Positions 26,218 to 34,713 of a stretch of DNA of 64,000 bases are shown piece by piece. The translations under genes were made by a program, and so were the position numbers. The notes under the pieces are model-generated. The model was given only the letters and a program-made list of their open reading frames with translations, was not told where the DNA came from and did no database searches. The first letter of the stretch is position 1. Each line of letters starts with the position of its first letter. The stretch comes from Pelagihabitans sp963760375 (GTDB lineage: Bacteria; Bacteroidota; Bacteroidia; Flavobacteriales; Flavobacteriaceae): the NCBI GenBank assembly GCA_963760375.1, contig CAVXCS010000005.1, positions 310,001 to 374,000 on the forward strand. Reading direction: 5' to 3'.

Positions 26218-26562
26218 ATGAGAGTATTCATATTTTGCATGTTCCTCTTTGCAGGCGTCCAGTGTTATTCGCAAAAAGGCATGATATCGCCTTCCAGGTT
26301 CAAGGAGTTTTCCAGTATTTATCAGCTCATCCGTGAAATGTTTACGGGGGTTGAGGTCAACGGAAGCAATATCGTGGTCAGGGGCGTTTCTTCCTTTGGA
26401 GATACCCCCCCCCTCTTTGTGGTAGACGAATCTTATGTATCGGATATTTCTTTTATCCAACCGGCAGAAGTGGAATCCATAATATTATTGAAAGGGGAGG
26501 ATACCGCCATCTACGGCTCGCGGGGCGCCAACGGGGTATTCCTTATCCGTCTTAAAAGATAG
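26218..26562 (+). CDS. stand-alone TonB-dependent receptor plug domain, secreted (114 aa)
   Basis: A signal peptide (MRVFIFCMFLFAGVQCYSQ) is followed by only the plug module of SusC/RagA-type receptors. The pattern VRGVSSFGDTPPLFVVDESYVSDISFIQPAEVESIILLKG is interrupted nowhere and ends with the signature TAIYGSRGANGVFLIRLKR. No barrel follows, and the stop is clean. Proteins of this kind recur in Bacteroidota and their role is unknown; it may act in the periplasm with a receptor or be a relic. No receptor gene is adjacent. Confidence 0.8.
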   Translation: MRVFIFCMFLFAGVQCYSQKGMISPSRFKEFSSIYQLIREMFTGVEVNGSNIVVRGVSSFGDTPPLFVVDESYVSDISFIQPAEVESIILLKGEDTAIYGSRGANGVFLIRLKR

Positions 26563-26812
26563 AATGCTCGAGATTTTCGTGCTTTGAATTTCAATGCATG
26601 CACCGACCACAGCCGGCCAAAATACGCCAATATTCAACTTGTTTATTGGACCATAGCGGATATTCGGTTCATTTTTGATCGAATGCCATGGGCCTGACCT
26701 TCAAGGGGCGTATCGTTCAAGAAATCAAATGCTTTTTTGACTATTTGAGGGGGTAGATATTCCCAAAGGCAACAATTTATCCCTAACTTTAATATGATTT
26801 AAATCCCATTAA

Positions 26813-27253
26813 ATGAATTATCAACTGACATATCGATCGATAGCCGTCCCAACGCTGGGCAGAAAGGATATCAACGATATTCTTGAATTTGCGCGGGACT
26901 TTAATTCGAAAAACAATATTACGGGGTGCCTGGTCTATAGCCATGGCTATTTCGTTCAAATATTGGAAGGTGAGGCGGAAAAAATCCTGACTTTGATGAA
27001 GAGCATTGAATTGGATACCAGACATACCTTCGTCGACATTCTCAGTGAAGGGGAAGTCACCAAACGAATGTTCACGGGATGGGATATGGCCTACTTAGAT
27101 CCCTCTGAAAAAAAATGGGGCGACAAAACGGAAGACTTGAAGCGTATCCTTTTGGCATTAAGGGATCAATCGATCAAGCCCGAATTTACCTACAAGGTGT
27201 TTTGGCAAAATGTGAGCAATTTGGTGGAGGAGAAAGGATATTTTAAAAAATAG
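26813..27253 (+). CDS. BLUF-domain blue-light photoreceptor (146 aa)
   Basis: An FAD-binding blue-light sensor in short form. The flavin-contacting residues are in place: Tyr7 in LTYRSIA, Asn31 in ARDFNSKNNITG, and Gln49 in YFVQILEG. Further along, GEVTKRMFTGWDMAY carries the semi-conserved Trp and Met of strand 5. The C terminus has about 45 more residues with a helical look but no known output domain, so it probably signals through protein contact. The gene is monocistronic. Confidence 0.9.
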   Translation: MNYQLTYRSIAVPTLGRKDINDILEFARDFNSKNNITGCLVYSHGYFVQILEGEAEKILTLMKSIELDTRHTFVDILSEGEVTKRMFTGWDMAYLDPSEKKWGDKTEDLKRILLALRDQSIKPEFTYKVFWQNVSNLVEEKGYFKK

Positions 27254-27320
27254 CAGGGAAATTCCCAATACCGCAATCACCCCATTTCAATTGCAAATTC
27301 AGTTCCCTGCAAGGGCACCA

Positions 27321-28814
27321 TCATAATTGGGTGCTCAAAATTCCATAAAAAGTCTTGATGCCATAGGCGATATTGCCGATCTTCAAATTCTCGTTCGGAC
27401 TGTGCTGGTTATTATCTGGGTTTACCATCGGCACACCGAAAGCAGGAATTTTCAATTCATTGATGAAGGGTGCGATAGGTACGGTACCTCCCATAATGCG
27501 GATCTGTACCACGGCTTCCCCAAAAGTCGATCTTAAAGTATTCACCAGGAAATTCCCATAGCGATTGTCCAAATCGGTTCGAAAGGCATCGGTCACCGTC
27601 CCTTCCGAAATGGTCATGATCTTGTCATGGGCCATGCGTTGTGCCCTGGTGGGAATCGAATCAACTATAAAAAATCCTGCTTTTTCAATATACTTTCTAA
27701 CCAGGCCTTTCAATCGGGTACCATCGGATTCAGGCACAAGGCGCATGTCGATTTCCGCTGTGGCACTCTCCGGCACAATGGTACGCGCTTTTTCGCCGAT
27801 CCAGCCCGATCCCAATCCGCGTATGTTCAAGGAAGGGTATTGCAGCGATTCTTGGTAAAAGGCGCCTACCTTTTCCGGGGTTTTGATTTCCAGATCCGCA
27901 TTGATGGTCGCGGCATCGTCGGGAACACTTTTTAGGATGGCCATCGTAGCCTCGTCCAATACGATGCCGTCATAATAGCCGTCGATCAAAACCCTGCCCT
28001 CGCCATCTTTCATGCCTGCCAAGACCTGGGCCAACTGAAAGCCGGGGTTCTGGGCATAATTGCCATAATGGCCGCTGTGCTGCGGCCTTATCGGGCCATA
28101 GGTGGTGAGCGATAGAGTGGTGATTCCCCGACAGCCATAGACCACTGTCGGTTTTTCAGAACCATGTACGGGTCCGTCGTTGATCACCAAAAAATCGGCC
28201 TCCAACAATTCCCTATAGGTCTTTACCGCTTTGGGCAGCGGGGCACTGCTCTTTTCCTCTTCACTGTCTAAAATAACCTTTACGTTGAACGGTATCGATA
28301 CTTGGTTCTTTTTTAAGAGGTCGATGGCATTCAGGAACATCACTATGGGCCCTTTGTCATCGGAAGTGGAACGGCCGAACAACCGCCAGCTATAGTCGAT
28401 GTCCTCGGCCAAATCATTGAAAGGTCGGGTTTTCCACTGATCGTTTTCCCATGATTTTAAGACCATTTCATACGGATTGGGCTGTTCCCATTTTGAGGGG
28501 TCGACCGATTGCCCATCGAAATGCATGTAAAACAGAATGGTGGGCTTGTTATCTTCCATGGGCAGTGCCGCAAAAAATAAGGATTCCCCTTCAGTGGGGA
28601 GCACGGAAGTGTTGAACCCCCGTTCGCTGAATTTTTTGGTCAACCAGGTCAGGTTTCTATTGATATCGGCATGTTCCAGGGCATCATTGGGGATGGCCAC
28701 GAATTCTTTCAGCTCATCGATGCTGTGCCGCACTTGCGATTTAATTTGTATGTCTTCTTGGGCAAAAGCTGTAAAAGAGGCCGTAACGATAAAAAATGAT
28801 AACAGTTTTTTCAT
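27321..28814 (-). CDS. M20-family metallopeptidase, secreted (497 aa)
   Basis: Di-zinc peptidase of the M20 (ArgE/DapE/carnosinase-like) family. Signal peptide MKKLLSFFIVTASFTAFAQ. Metal and catalytic residues: ILFYMHFDGQSVD (first ligand and general Asp), GRSTSDDKGP, LDSEEEKSSA (general-base and ligand Glu pair), VINDGPV, and a late GVPMVNPDNNQHSPNE with the last ligand His. Earlier in-frame starts at 28853 and 28832 only lengthen the N terminus. It lies 88 bases downstream of the trp operon, with no strong terminator between, so some read-through is possible. Likely a dipeptidase in the periplasm. Confidence 0.9.
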   Translation of the reverse strand: MKKLLSFFIVTASFTAFAQEDIQIKSQVRHSIDELKEFVAIPNDALEHADINRNLTWLTKKFSERGFNTSVLPTEGESLFFAALPMEDNKPTILFYMHFDGQSVDPSKWEQPNPYEMVLKSWENDQWKTRPFNDLAEDIDYSWRLFGRSTSDDKGPIVMFLNAIDLLKKNQVSIPFNVKVILDSEEEKSSAPLPKAVKTYRELLEADFLVINDGPVHGSEKPTVVYGCRGITTLSLTTYGPIRPQHSGHYGNYAQNPGFQLAQVLAGMKDGEGRVLIDGYYDGIVLDEATMAILKSVPDDAATINADLEIKTPEKVGAFYQESLQYPSLNIRGLGSGWIGEKARTIVPESATAEIDMRLVPESDGTRLKGLVRKYIEKAGFFIVDSIPTRAQRMAHDKIMTISEGTVTDAFRTDLDNRYGNFLVNTLRSTFGEAVVQIRIMGGTVPIAPFINELKIPAFGVPMVNPDNNQHSPNENLKIGNIAYGIKTFYGILSTQL

Positions 28815-28902
28815 AAATGGATTTAGGTTCATTGCGTACTGATCGATGGACATGGCAAAAGGCGCAGCGCTCTTTTTTGTGATGCCCTAAATATAGGTAA
28901 AA

Positions 28903-29130
28903 CTATGTTCTTGCCAAGCCGATGATCTTAAGGACTGCCAACCGGAGCAAGAGTACGAAAGGGAAACCATGAAGTGCAACATCGAACCAATCGGGAAAGC
29001 CCATGCCGACCGCTCCACCGGCGATCCATTTGATCTTTCCCCAAAGATGAGGCTCCGGGAAGAAAGGTGCCAGGCCCAAAGTGAGACAGATCAAGACCAC
29101 GAGTTTCCAATGGTTTATAAGGTCTTTCAT
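28903..29130 (-). CDS. small membrane protein at the end of the trp operon (75 aa)
   Basis: Not assigned to a named family. Residues about 7-23 (WKLVVLICLTLGLAPFF) and 52-70 (LHGFPFVLLLRLAVLKIIG) are hydrophobic, with HLWGKIKWIAGGAVGMGFPDWFDV between them, so it should have two membrane helices. Its ATG overlaps the trpA stop by four bases, which indicates translation coupled to trpA. The aromatic-rich linker and the coupling argue for a real product. A link to tryptophan is by position only. Confidence 0.7.
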   Translation of the reverse strand: MKDLINHWKLVVLICLTLGLAPFFPEPHLWGKIKWIAGGAVGMGFPDWFDVALHGFPFVLLLRLAVLKIIGLART

Positions 29131-29894
29131 AACGGCCTGATCGATTGAACAAATTCACCTATTTTGTCCACGCCTTTTTCGGTCAGGTGCTTGATGAAGG
29201 CAGAACCGATGATGGCCCCTTTGGCCTTTTCCGTCGCTTGCTTAAAGGCCGTGGCATTGCTGATGCCAAATCCCACTATCTGTGGATTTTGCAGGGACAA
29301 TGAGGCAATGCGATCAAAATAATCGGTCTGGGTTTTGCCAAAGCCCGATTTGGATCCCGTAACACTTGCCGAACTGACCATGTAAATGAATCCCTCCGAG
29401 GCCTTGTCGATCTGTTGGATACGAGCGTCACTGGTCTGTGGCGTGATCAGGAAAACATTGATCAACCCGAATTTTTTAAAGGTCGCTTCATATTCTTCCA
29501 GGTAAACATCAAGGGGAAGGTCGGGCATAATGATGCCATCGATACCGATGTCATGGCATTTTTTGCAGAAGGCCTCCACGCCGTATTGCAGCATGGGGTT
29601 AAAATAGCCCATGACGATCAAGGGAATGGAAACCGTTTTTCGAATGTCCTTCAATTGTGCGAAGAGTTTTTCGGTTGTCATCCCGTTCCGCAAGGCGGCA
29701 GTGGAACTCTCCTGTATGGTGGGCCCATCGGCCAAGGGGTCGCTGAACGGCAAGCCGATCTCAACCATATCCACCCCGTTTTTCTCCAATTCGTGAATAA
29801 TGCGCACCGTATCCCCGATTTCGGGATACCCTGCGGTGAAATAGATCGAGAGGAGTTTCCCCGGTTCCTTTAATTTTTTATTGATTCTGTTCAT
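29127..29894 (-). CDS. trpA: tryptophan synthase alpha chain (255 aa)
   Basis: Cleaves indole-3-glycerol phosphate to indole, which is channelled to TrpB. VEIGLPFSDPLADGP holds catalytic Glu45 and Asp56; GIIMPDLPLDVYLEEY and YMVSSASVTGSKSGF are the usual loops, and GFGISNATAFKQ is the phosphate site. It follows trpB by 8 bases and overlaps the small membrane gene. All hallmarks are intact. Confidence 0.97.
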   Translation of the reverse strand: MNRINKKLKEPGKLLSIYFTAGYPEIGDTVRIIHELEKNGVDMVEIGLPFSDPLADGPTIQESSTAALRNGMTTEKLFAQLKDIRKTVSIPLIVMGYFNPMLQYGVEAFCKKCHDIGIDGIIMPDLPLDVYLEEYEATFKKFGLINVFLITPQTSDARIQQIDKASEGFIYMVSSASVTGSKSGFGKTQTDYFDRIASLSLQNPQIVGFGISNATAFKQATEKAKGAIIGSAFIKHLTEKGVDKIGEFVQSIRPL

Positions 29895-29902
29895 TTGCCG
29901 AT

Positions 29903-31087
29903 TTAGAGTTTGAAATAATCGATATAGGTGCTGAGGTCTTTATCGCCGCGCCCCGACAGGTTGATCACAATGATATCTTCCGGCTTGAAACGTTTGTGGT
30001 CGAAAATGGCGAAGGCATGGGAGGTTTCGATCGCAGGGATGATGCCCTCCATTTGTGATACCATCAGCCCGGCGGTCATCGCCTCATCATCTGTGATGGA
30101 GATGAATTCTCCGCGGCCAGATCGATATAAATGGGCATGCATGGGCCCGACCCCCGGATAGTCCAAGCCGGCCGAAATGGAATAGGGTTCCGTAATCTGC
30201 CCGTCCTGCGTCTGCATCAACAGGGTTTTGCTTCCGTGGATGATACCCACCCTGCCCAAGGCCGAAGTTGCCGCACTTTCACCGGAATGTACCCCTTTTC
30301 CCGCAGCCTCCACGGCGATGATGCCCACTTCGGGCCGATCGAGATAATGATAATAGGCGCCGGCCGCATTGCTGCCGCCTCCTACACAGGCCACCACATA
30401 ATCGGGATAATCGCGCCCCTCCTTTTCAAGCAGTTGCCATTTGATTTCCTCGGAAATGACCGACTGAAACCGGGCGACCATATCGGGATAAGGATGTGGT
30501 CCCACCACTGAGCCGATGATGTAATGGGTATTTACGGGATTGTTGATCCAATCCCTGATCGCTTCGTTCGTGGCATCCTTCAAGGTTCTGCTCCCCGATA
30601 AGGCGGGCCTTACGGAAGCGCCCAACATTTTCATCCGTGCAACGTTGGGCGCCTGTCGTGCGATGTCTTTCTCGCCCATGTACACCACACATTCAATGCC
30701 CATCAAGGCACAGACCGTGGCGGTGGCCACCCCATGTTGTCCGGCCCCGGTTTCCGCGATGATACGGTTCTTGCCCAATTTCTTGGCCATCAAAATCTGG
30801 CCAATGGTATTGTTTACCTTATGGGCTCCGGTATGACACAGGTCTTCCCTTTTCAGATAAATTTTGGTCTGATATTTATCGGAAAGCCGGTTTGCGAAGT
30901 ACAATGGGGTAGGGCGGCCCACATAGTCTTTTAACAATTGGTTGAACTCCGCCTTAAAGCTGGGTTCCTCCATGATTTTGATATAATTTTGCCTCAGTTC
31001 TTCGGTGTTGGGGTACAGCATCTCCGGGATGAAGGCCCCGCCAAATTCACCATAATATCCTTTTTCGTTCGCGTGGTATGTTTTCAT
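29903..31087 (-). CDS. trpB: tryptophan synthase beta chain (394 aa)
   Basis: Condenses indole with serine to tryptophan. PLP binds Lys90 in LCHTGAHKVNNTIGQ. The glutamate of the indole site lies in IAETGAGQHGVATAT, and the phosphate loop is VGGGSNAAG. This is the classical TrpB1 type that pairs with TrpA. It overlaps the trpF end by four bases and precedes trpA by 8. Confidence 0.97.
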   Translation of the reverse strand: MKTYHANEKGYYGEFGGAFIPEMLYPNTEELRQNYIKIMEEPSFKAEFNQLLKDYVGRPTPLYFANRLSDKYQTKIYLKREDLCHTGAHKVNNTIGQILMAKKLGKNRIIAETGAGQHGVATATVCALMGIECVVYMGEKDIARQAPNVARMKMLGASVRPALSGSRTLKDATNEAIRDWINNPVNTHYIIGSVVGPHPYPDMVARFQSVISEEIKWQLLEKEGRDYPDYVVACVGGGSNAAGAYYHYLDRPEVGIIAVEAAGKGVHSGESAATSALGRVGIIHGSKTLLMQTQDGQITEPYSISAGLDYPGVGPMHAHLYRSGRGEFISITDDEAMTAGLMVSQMEGIIPAIETSHAFAIFDHKRFKPEDIIVINLSGRGDKDLSTYIDYFKL

Positions 31088-31692
31088 AGCAATTCTTTAA
31101 ATTCCTTTAATTTATCAATCTCTTTCAATCCGGGCCCAGACTCAAACCTACTGTTCACATCAATGGCATGGCACAACCGCGATTCGGGCCTTTTTAAAAA
31201 TTCCTTGATCGAATCAACTTCGTTCAATCCGATGCCACCGCTTAAAAAATAGGGCTTGGAGGAGGTATAGTCTTTTAAAACCGACCAATCAAAGACATAA
31301 CCATTTCCTCCGGGAAGCTTCCCTTTTGTATCGAACAAAAAATAATCGCAGTTCTCCTCAAAAGGTTTGAGCACCTCAAAATCGAACCCGTTTTGAATTG
31401 AAAAAACCTTGATTACCCCAACTTCCCTATCCTTGAGGGCTGCGCAGAAGGCTGGGGTTTCCCTGCCGTGCAATTGTACCATGTCGAGTGCGTGCTCAAT
31501 AATATGATCATTGACTTCCTTAAGGCTGGCATCCACAAAAACCCCAACTTTTTTGATGCCCCGGGGCAGTTTTGGAATTTCCCCTTTAAAAAACCGTTTG
31601 GAATGTTCCCAAAAAATGAACCCAAGGTAATCGGGTTGTATGGCCGCTACCTCCAATACATTATGTTTCATGCCACAGATCTTTAATTTCAT
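31084..31692 (-). CDS. trpF: phosphoribosylanthranilate isomerase (202 aa)
   Basis: Third step after anthranilate: isomerises PRA to CdRP. KICGMKH at the N terminus contains the catalytic cysteine, and YLGFIFWEHSKRF, KVGVFVDAS, VQLHGRE, FDTKGKLPGGNG (general acid Asp) and YFLSGGIGLNEV follow. The ATG at 31692 overlaps the DJ-1-like gene's stop by four bases. Intact and of normal length. Confidence 0.95.
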   Translation of the reverse strand: MKLKICGMKHNVLEVAAIQPDYLGFIFWEHSKRFFKGEIPKLPRGIKKVGVFVDASLKEVNDHIIEHALDMVQLHGRETPAFCAALKDREVGVIKVFSIQNGFDFEVLKPFEENCDYFLFDTKGKLPGGNGYVFDWSVLKDYTSSKPYFLSGGIGLNEVDSIKEFLKRPESRLCHAIDVNSRFESGPGLKEIDKLKEFKELL

Positions 31693-32252
31693 CGCACCAA
31701 CTTATAGTTCATAGATTTTGCAATTTCGTCCATAGCCTGTTTACCGGCCCATTTTTCACAAAGGTATAACCCTAGATCCAAGGAAGCCGCCACGGCCCCG
31801 GCCGTAATGACACCCCTATCTTCAACGATCCGTTCCTGCAGCACCTCATTGGCGTATGTTTCGAGTTGTCGGTACTCGGCAAAATGGCTGGTCGCTCTTT
31901 TCCCCTCCAAAAAACCGGCCGCGCCCAGCAGCAAACTTCCAGTACAAATCGAAATTTTAAGGGTGTCCTTGCCCGCAGTCTGCAGCCAATCGATAAAGTC
32001 CTCATCCTGCTGCAAAGTCCTACTGCCGAAGCCTCCAGGGACCACAATGGCATCGTACCCGCCCAAATCGGGTCTTATGGCATCCACTGTTATCTCCAGT
32101 CCGAAATGGTCCTTGATCGAAGCTTGCAATGCACAGAGCTGCCAGCTGAGATCGGGCAAAAACCCCATGGACCGAAGCCGGCTTACCGGGTCGTAAATGC
32201 CTATAAAATCGAGGGTGGTAATACCGTTGTATAAGATATAGGCGATTCTCAT
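31689..32252 (-). CDS. DJ-1/PfpI superfamily protein, isonitrile-hydratase-like (187 aa), inside the trp operon
   Basis: A glutamine-amidotransferase-like class I fold with the nucleophile elbow ISICTGSLLLGAAGFLEGKRATSHF; Cys103 is the candidate nucleophile. The N-terminal IAYILYNGITTLDFIGIYDPVSRL and YDAIVVPGGFGSR match the isonitrile hydratase branch. It overlaps trpC by four bases upstream and trpF by four downstream, so it is translated as part of the trp operon. It is not a known step of the pathway. Possible roles are repair or detoxification of reactive intermediates, which is inference. Cytoplasmic. Confidence 0.85.
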   Translation of the reverse strand: MRIAYILYNGITTLDFIGIYDPVSRLRSMGFLPDLSWQLCALQASIKDHFGLEITVDAIRPDLGGYDAIVVPGGFGSRTLQQDEDFIDWLQTAGKDTLKISICTGSLLLGAAGFLEGKRATSHFAEYRQLETYANEVLQERIVEDRGVITAGAVAASLDLGLYLCEKWAGKQAMDEIAKSMNYKLVR

Positions 32253-33034
32253 ATCGTTATTTGTTCGATGAATTCCCGCGCGCTTTCCCCAGGATTTCCG
32301 GAAGCCATGAATTGCTCCCCGATGAGGAACCCTTGATAGCCATATTGCATCAGATCTTTGATCGAATCTACTTTGCCGATACCGCTTTCCGATACTTTCA
32401 CGAATTCATCGGGAATCATGTGGGCCAGTGACTTGCTGGTCTCAAGACTTACTTCGAAGGTTTTCAGATTCCGGTTGTTCACGCCCAACAGATCGATGCT
32501 GGGCATGACCGATCGATTCAATTCCGCTTCGTTGTGCACTTCCAGGAGTACTTCCATTTGAAGGCTTTTTGCCAATTCCGAAAATGATTTGATCTGTGCC
32601 CTGGTCAGTATGGCCGCGATCAATAAGATCAGATCCGCCCCATACGCCCTGGCTTCAACGATCTGGTATTCATCGATAATAAATTCTTTTCGCAGTAAGG
32701 GCATTTGGGTTGCGGCACGCGCCAACAGCAAATCGTCCAAAGATCCCCCGAAGTATTTGCCGTCGGTCAGAACCGACATGCCACTGGCCCCAGCCTTTTG
32801 GTATCCCATGGCCACATCCTGTACACTTACATCCTGATTGATGATCGACTTTGAAGGGGAGCGGCGTTTGTGTTCCGCGATGATGCCGGCGCCACGACTT
32901 TTTAAATCCCCGGCCAACGAAAAGGTATTACGGCCAAAAAGGACCGCCTCCTCCAATTGGGCCAGTGGCACGATCGATTTTTTCAACAACACTTCTTTAT
33001 GCTTGTCGACCACAATTTTTTCAAGGATGTCCAT
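32249..33034 (-). CDS. trpC: indole-3-glycerol phosphate synthase (261 aa)
   Basis: Ring-closing decarboxylation of CdRP to indole-3-glycerol phosphate. IIAEHKRRSPSKSII has the catalytic lysine; FGGSLDDL, RKEFIIDEYQI, DLILLIAAIL, LLEVHNEAEL, LLGVNNRNLKTFEV and VSESGIGKV follow in order, as in TrpC. The ATG at 33034 shares one base with the trpD stop (TGATG); a TTG just before it is another possible start. The end overlaps the DJ-1-like gene. Confidence 0.95.
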   Translation of the reverse strand: MDILEKIVVDKHKEVLLKKSIVPLAQLEEAVLFGRNTFSLAGDLKSRGAGIIAEHKRRSPSKSIINQDVSVQDVAMGYQKAGASGMSVLTDGKYFGGSLDDLLLARAATQMPLLRKEFIIDEYQIVEARAYGADLILLIAAILTRAQIKSFSELAKSLQMEVLLEVHNEAELNRSVMPSIDLLGVNNRNLKTFEVSLETSKSLAHMIPDEFVKVSESGIGKVDSIKDLMQYGYQGFLIGEQFMASGNPGESAREFIEQITI

Positions 33035-34026
33035 CAATTGCTCAATTCTTGTAATTTCTTCAATGCCCTAAGGCCATGTCCGCTCCGCAACGATTCCATG
33101 GCCAATTCAAATCCTTCCTTGGCGCCGATCTCCTTGACGGTGGCGATTGCGATGCCCGCATTGGCGCATACCACATTGTTTTGTGCTTCCGTGCCCCGTC
33201 CTTCGAGTACCTCCATAAAAATTTTCGCCGAATCTGCAATGCTGTTGCCACCGATGATATCGGTATGCGCAATGGCCTTCACCCCAAAATCTTCAGGTTC
33301 CAATATACCTTCCGATAGGTTCGATATGGTCTTGGTTCGTCCGGTGAGGGAGATTTCGTCATAGCCATCCAATGCATGCAGCACGGTGAATTTCTTATCT
33401 GTGTTCTGGTAGAGGTATCCGTACATGCGCGCCAATTCGAGATTGAAAACGCCTACCATTTGATTTTTTGGAAAAGCCGGATTTACCATGGGCCCCAACA
33501 TGTTGAAAAAGGTCTTTACCCCCAATTCGCGGCGTATCGGTGCCACATTTTTCATGGCGGGGTGGAACAATGGGGCATGGAGGACACAAATGCCCGCCTG
33601 GTCGATCGATTTCTCCAAAAAATCGGCATCACTGCTGAACTTGATACCCAAAAATTCCATCACGTTACTACTGCCACAAGTGGAGGAGACTCCATAGTTG
33701 CCGTGTTTGGTGACCTTTATGCCGGCCCCCGCCGTAACAAAGGATGCCAAAGTGGAAATATTGAAGGTGTCCTTGCCATCGCCACCGGTACCACAAAGGT
33801 CGATCGGGTCATAGGCCGCCAAATCGATCGCCAGGCAGAGATCGAGCAGGGCATCACGAAAGCCCTCCAGTTCTTCTATGGTAATACTGCGCATCATGTA
33901 TACGGTAAGGAATGCAGCGATTTGGCTCCCATTATAATCCCCTTTCGCAATGTTGACCAAGATGGTACGGGCATCGGTTTTGGAAAGCTGTTCATGATTG
34001 ATCAGTCTGTTCAGTGTTTCTTTCAT
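33034..34026 (-). CDS. trpD: anthranilate phosphoribosyltransferase (330 aa)
   Basis: Joins anthranilate to PRPP. The glycine-rich PRPP loop is DLCGTGGDGKDTFNIST, and KHGNYGVSSTCGSSNVME, FLHAPLFHPAMKNVAPIRRELGVKT-like and FNMLGPMVNPA segments complete the family pattern. It is a separate protein, not fused to trpG. Its ATG overlaps the stop of a 38-codon ORF by four bases; trpG ends 110 bases upstream. An AAGGGGGAAAG stretch lies before the start. Confidence 0.96.
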   Translation of the reverse strand: MKETLNRLINHEQLSKTDARTILVNIAKGDYNGSQIAAFLTVYMMRSITIEELEGFRDALLDLCLAIDLAAYDPIDLCGTGGDGKDTFNISTLASFVTAGAGIKVTKHGNYGVSSTCGSSNVMEFLGIKFSSDADFLEKSIDQAGICVLHAPLFHPAMKNVAPIRRELGVKTFFNMLGPMVNPAFPKNQMVGVFNLELARMYGYLYQNTDKKFTVLHALDGYDEISLTGRTKTISNLSEGILEPEDFGVKAIAHTDIIGGNSIADSAKIFMEVLEGRGTEAQNNVVCANAGIAIATVKEIGAKEGFELAMESLRSGHGLRALKKLQELSN

Positions 34027-34139
34027 GGTACGATTTCTTTTTTTCTTTCCCCCTTTTCCTTCATAACAGGGAATTGCAATTGATCGGAGGCAAAAGCATC
34101 CTTAAATTCCGACTTCATTTGCCGGTATACATAGTTCAT
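34023..34139 (-). CDS. candidate 38-codon ORF tiled between trpG and trpD
   Basis: Unrecognised. The ATG (34139-34137) overlaps the trpG TGA as ATGA, and its own TGA (34025-34023) overlaps the trpD ATG as ATGA, so the trpG-trpD gap is exactly filled by one open frame. The product MNYVYRQMKSEFKDAF... ends in a lysine/arginine-rich stretch (KEKGERKKEIVP). It may be a true microprotein or just a device that carries ribosomes across the gap. The exact tiling is the only evidence. Confidence 0.4.
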   Translation of the reverse strand: MNYVYRQMKSEFKDAFASDQLQFPVMKEKGERKKEIVP

Positions 34140-34711
34140 TGGCGCGGGGGCGAATTCACCCAATTTTCCAATATTTTCTTTCCATAAGGGGTCAACACGG
34201 ATTCTGGATGGAATTGTACCGAACAGACATCGTATTGCTTATGGCGCAGCGACATGATCTGTCCGTTTTCATCCAAGGAAGTAATGTCGAAAACATCGGG
34301 CAAATCGGTGTCGACAACCCAGGAATGATAGCGGCCCACCTCAATTTCATTGGGAATGTCCTTAAACAACGCGTCATCCTTCACTATTTTTATCTTGGTC
34401 GCAATTCCGTGATATACTTTGTCCAGGTTGACCAAGGATCCGCCAAAGACCTCTGCGATGGCCTGTTGCCCCAGACAAACCCCGAAAATACTTTTTGTCG
34501 GGGCATATTTGGCGATGATTTCCTTTAACAATCCCGCCTCGTCAGGAATTCCCGGTCCGGGCGACAGTACTATTTTATCAAAAGAATCCACTTCCGCCAA
34601 ATCCAACTGATCGTTTCTTTTTACCGTTACCGCACAGCCCAGGTCCTCCAAATAATGCACCAGGTTGTAAGTGAAACTATCGTAATTATCTATGACTAAA
34701 ATGTTTTTCAT
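34136..34711 (-). CDS. trpG: anthranilate synthase component II, glutamine amidotransferase (191 aa)
   Basis: Supplies ammonia from glutamine to TrpE. Class I amidotransferase residues: NYDSFTYNLVHYL, LSPGPGIPDEAG, the nucleophile Cys79 in GVCLGQQAIAEVFGG, and the His-Glu pair in VQFHPESVLTPYG. It starts two bases after trpE ends. In some bacteria such a subunit also serves folate synthesis, but no pabB is adjacent here. Confidence 0.96.
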   Translation of the reverse strand: MKNILVIDNYDSFTYNLVHYLEDLGCAVTVKRNDQLDLAEVDSFDKIVLSPGPGIPDEAGLLKEIIAKYAPTKSIFGVCLGQQAIAEVFGGSLVNLDKVYHGIATKIKIVKDDALFKDIPNEIEVGRYHSWVVDTDLPDVFDITSLDENGQIMSLRHKQYDVCSVQFHPESVLTPYGKKILENWVNSPPRQ

Positions 34712-34713
34712 TC

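Noticed and set aside
27255..27310. Inverted repeat GCAGGGAA/TTCCCTGC between the BLUF and M20 genes
   Set aside because: The loop is about 40 bases and there is no T run; not convincing as a terminator.
33376..34083. 235-codon plus-strand ORF opposite trpD
   Set aside because: Antisense to a well-supported gene, with no family pattern.
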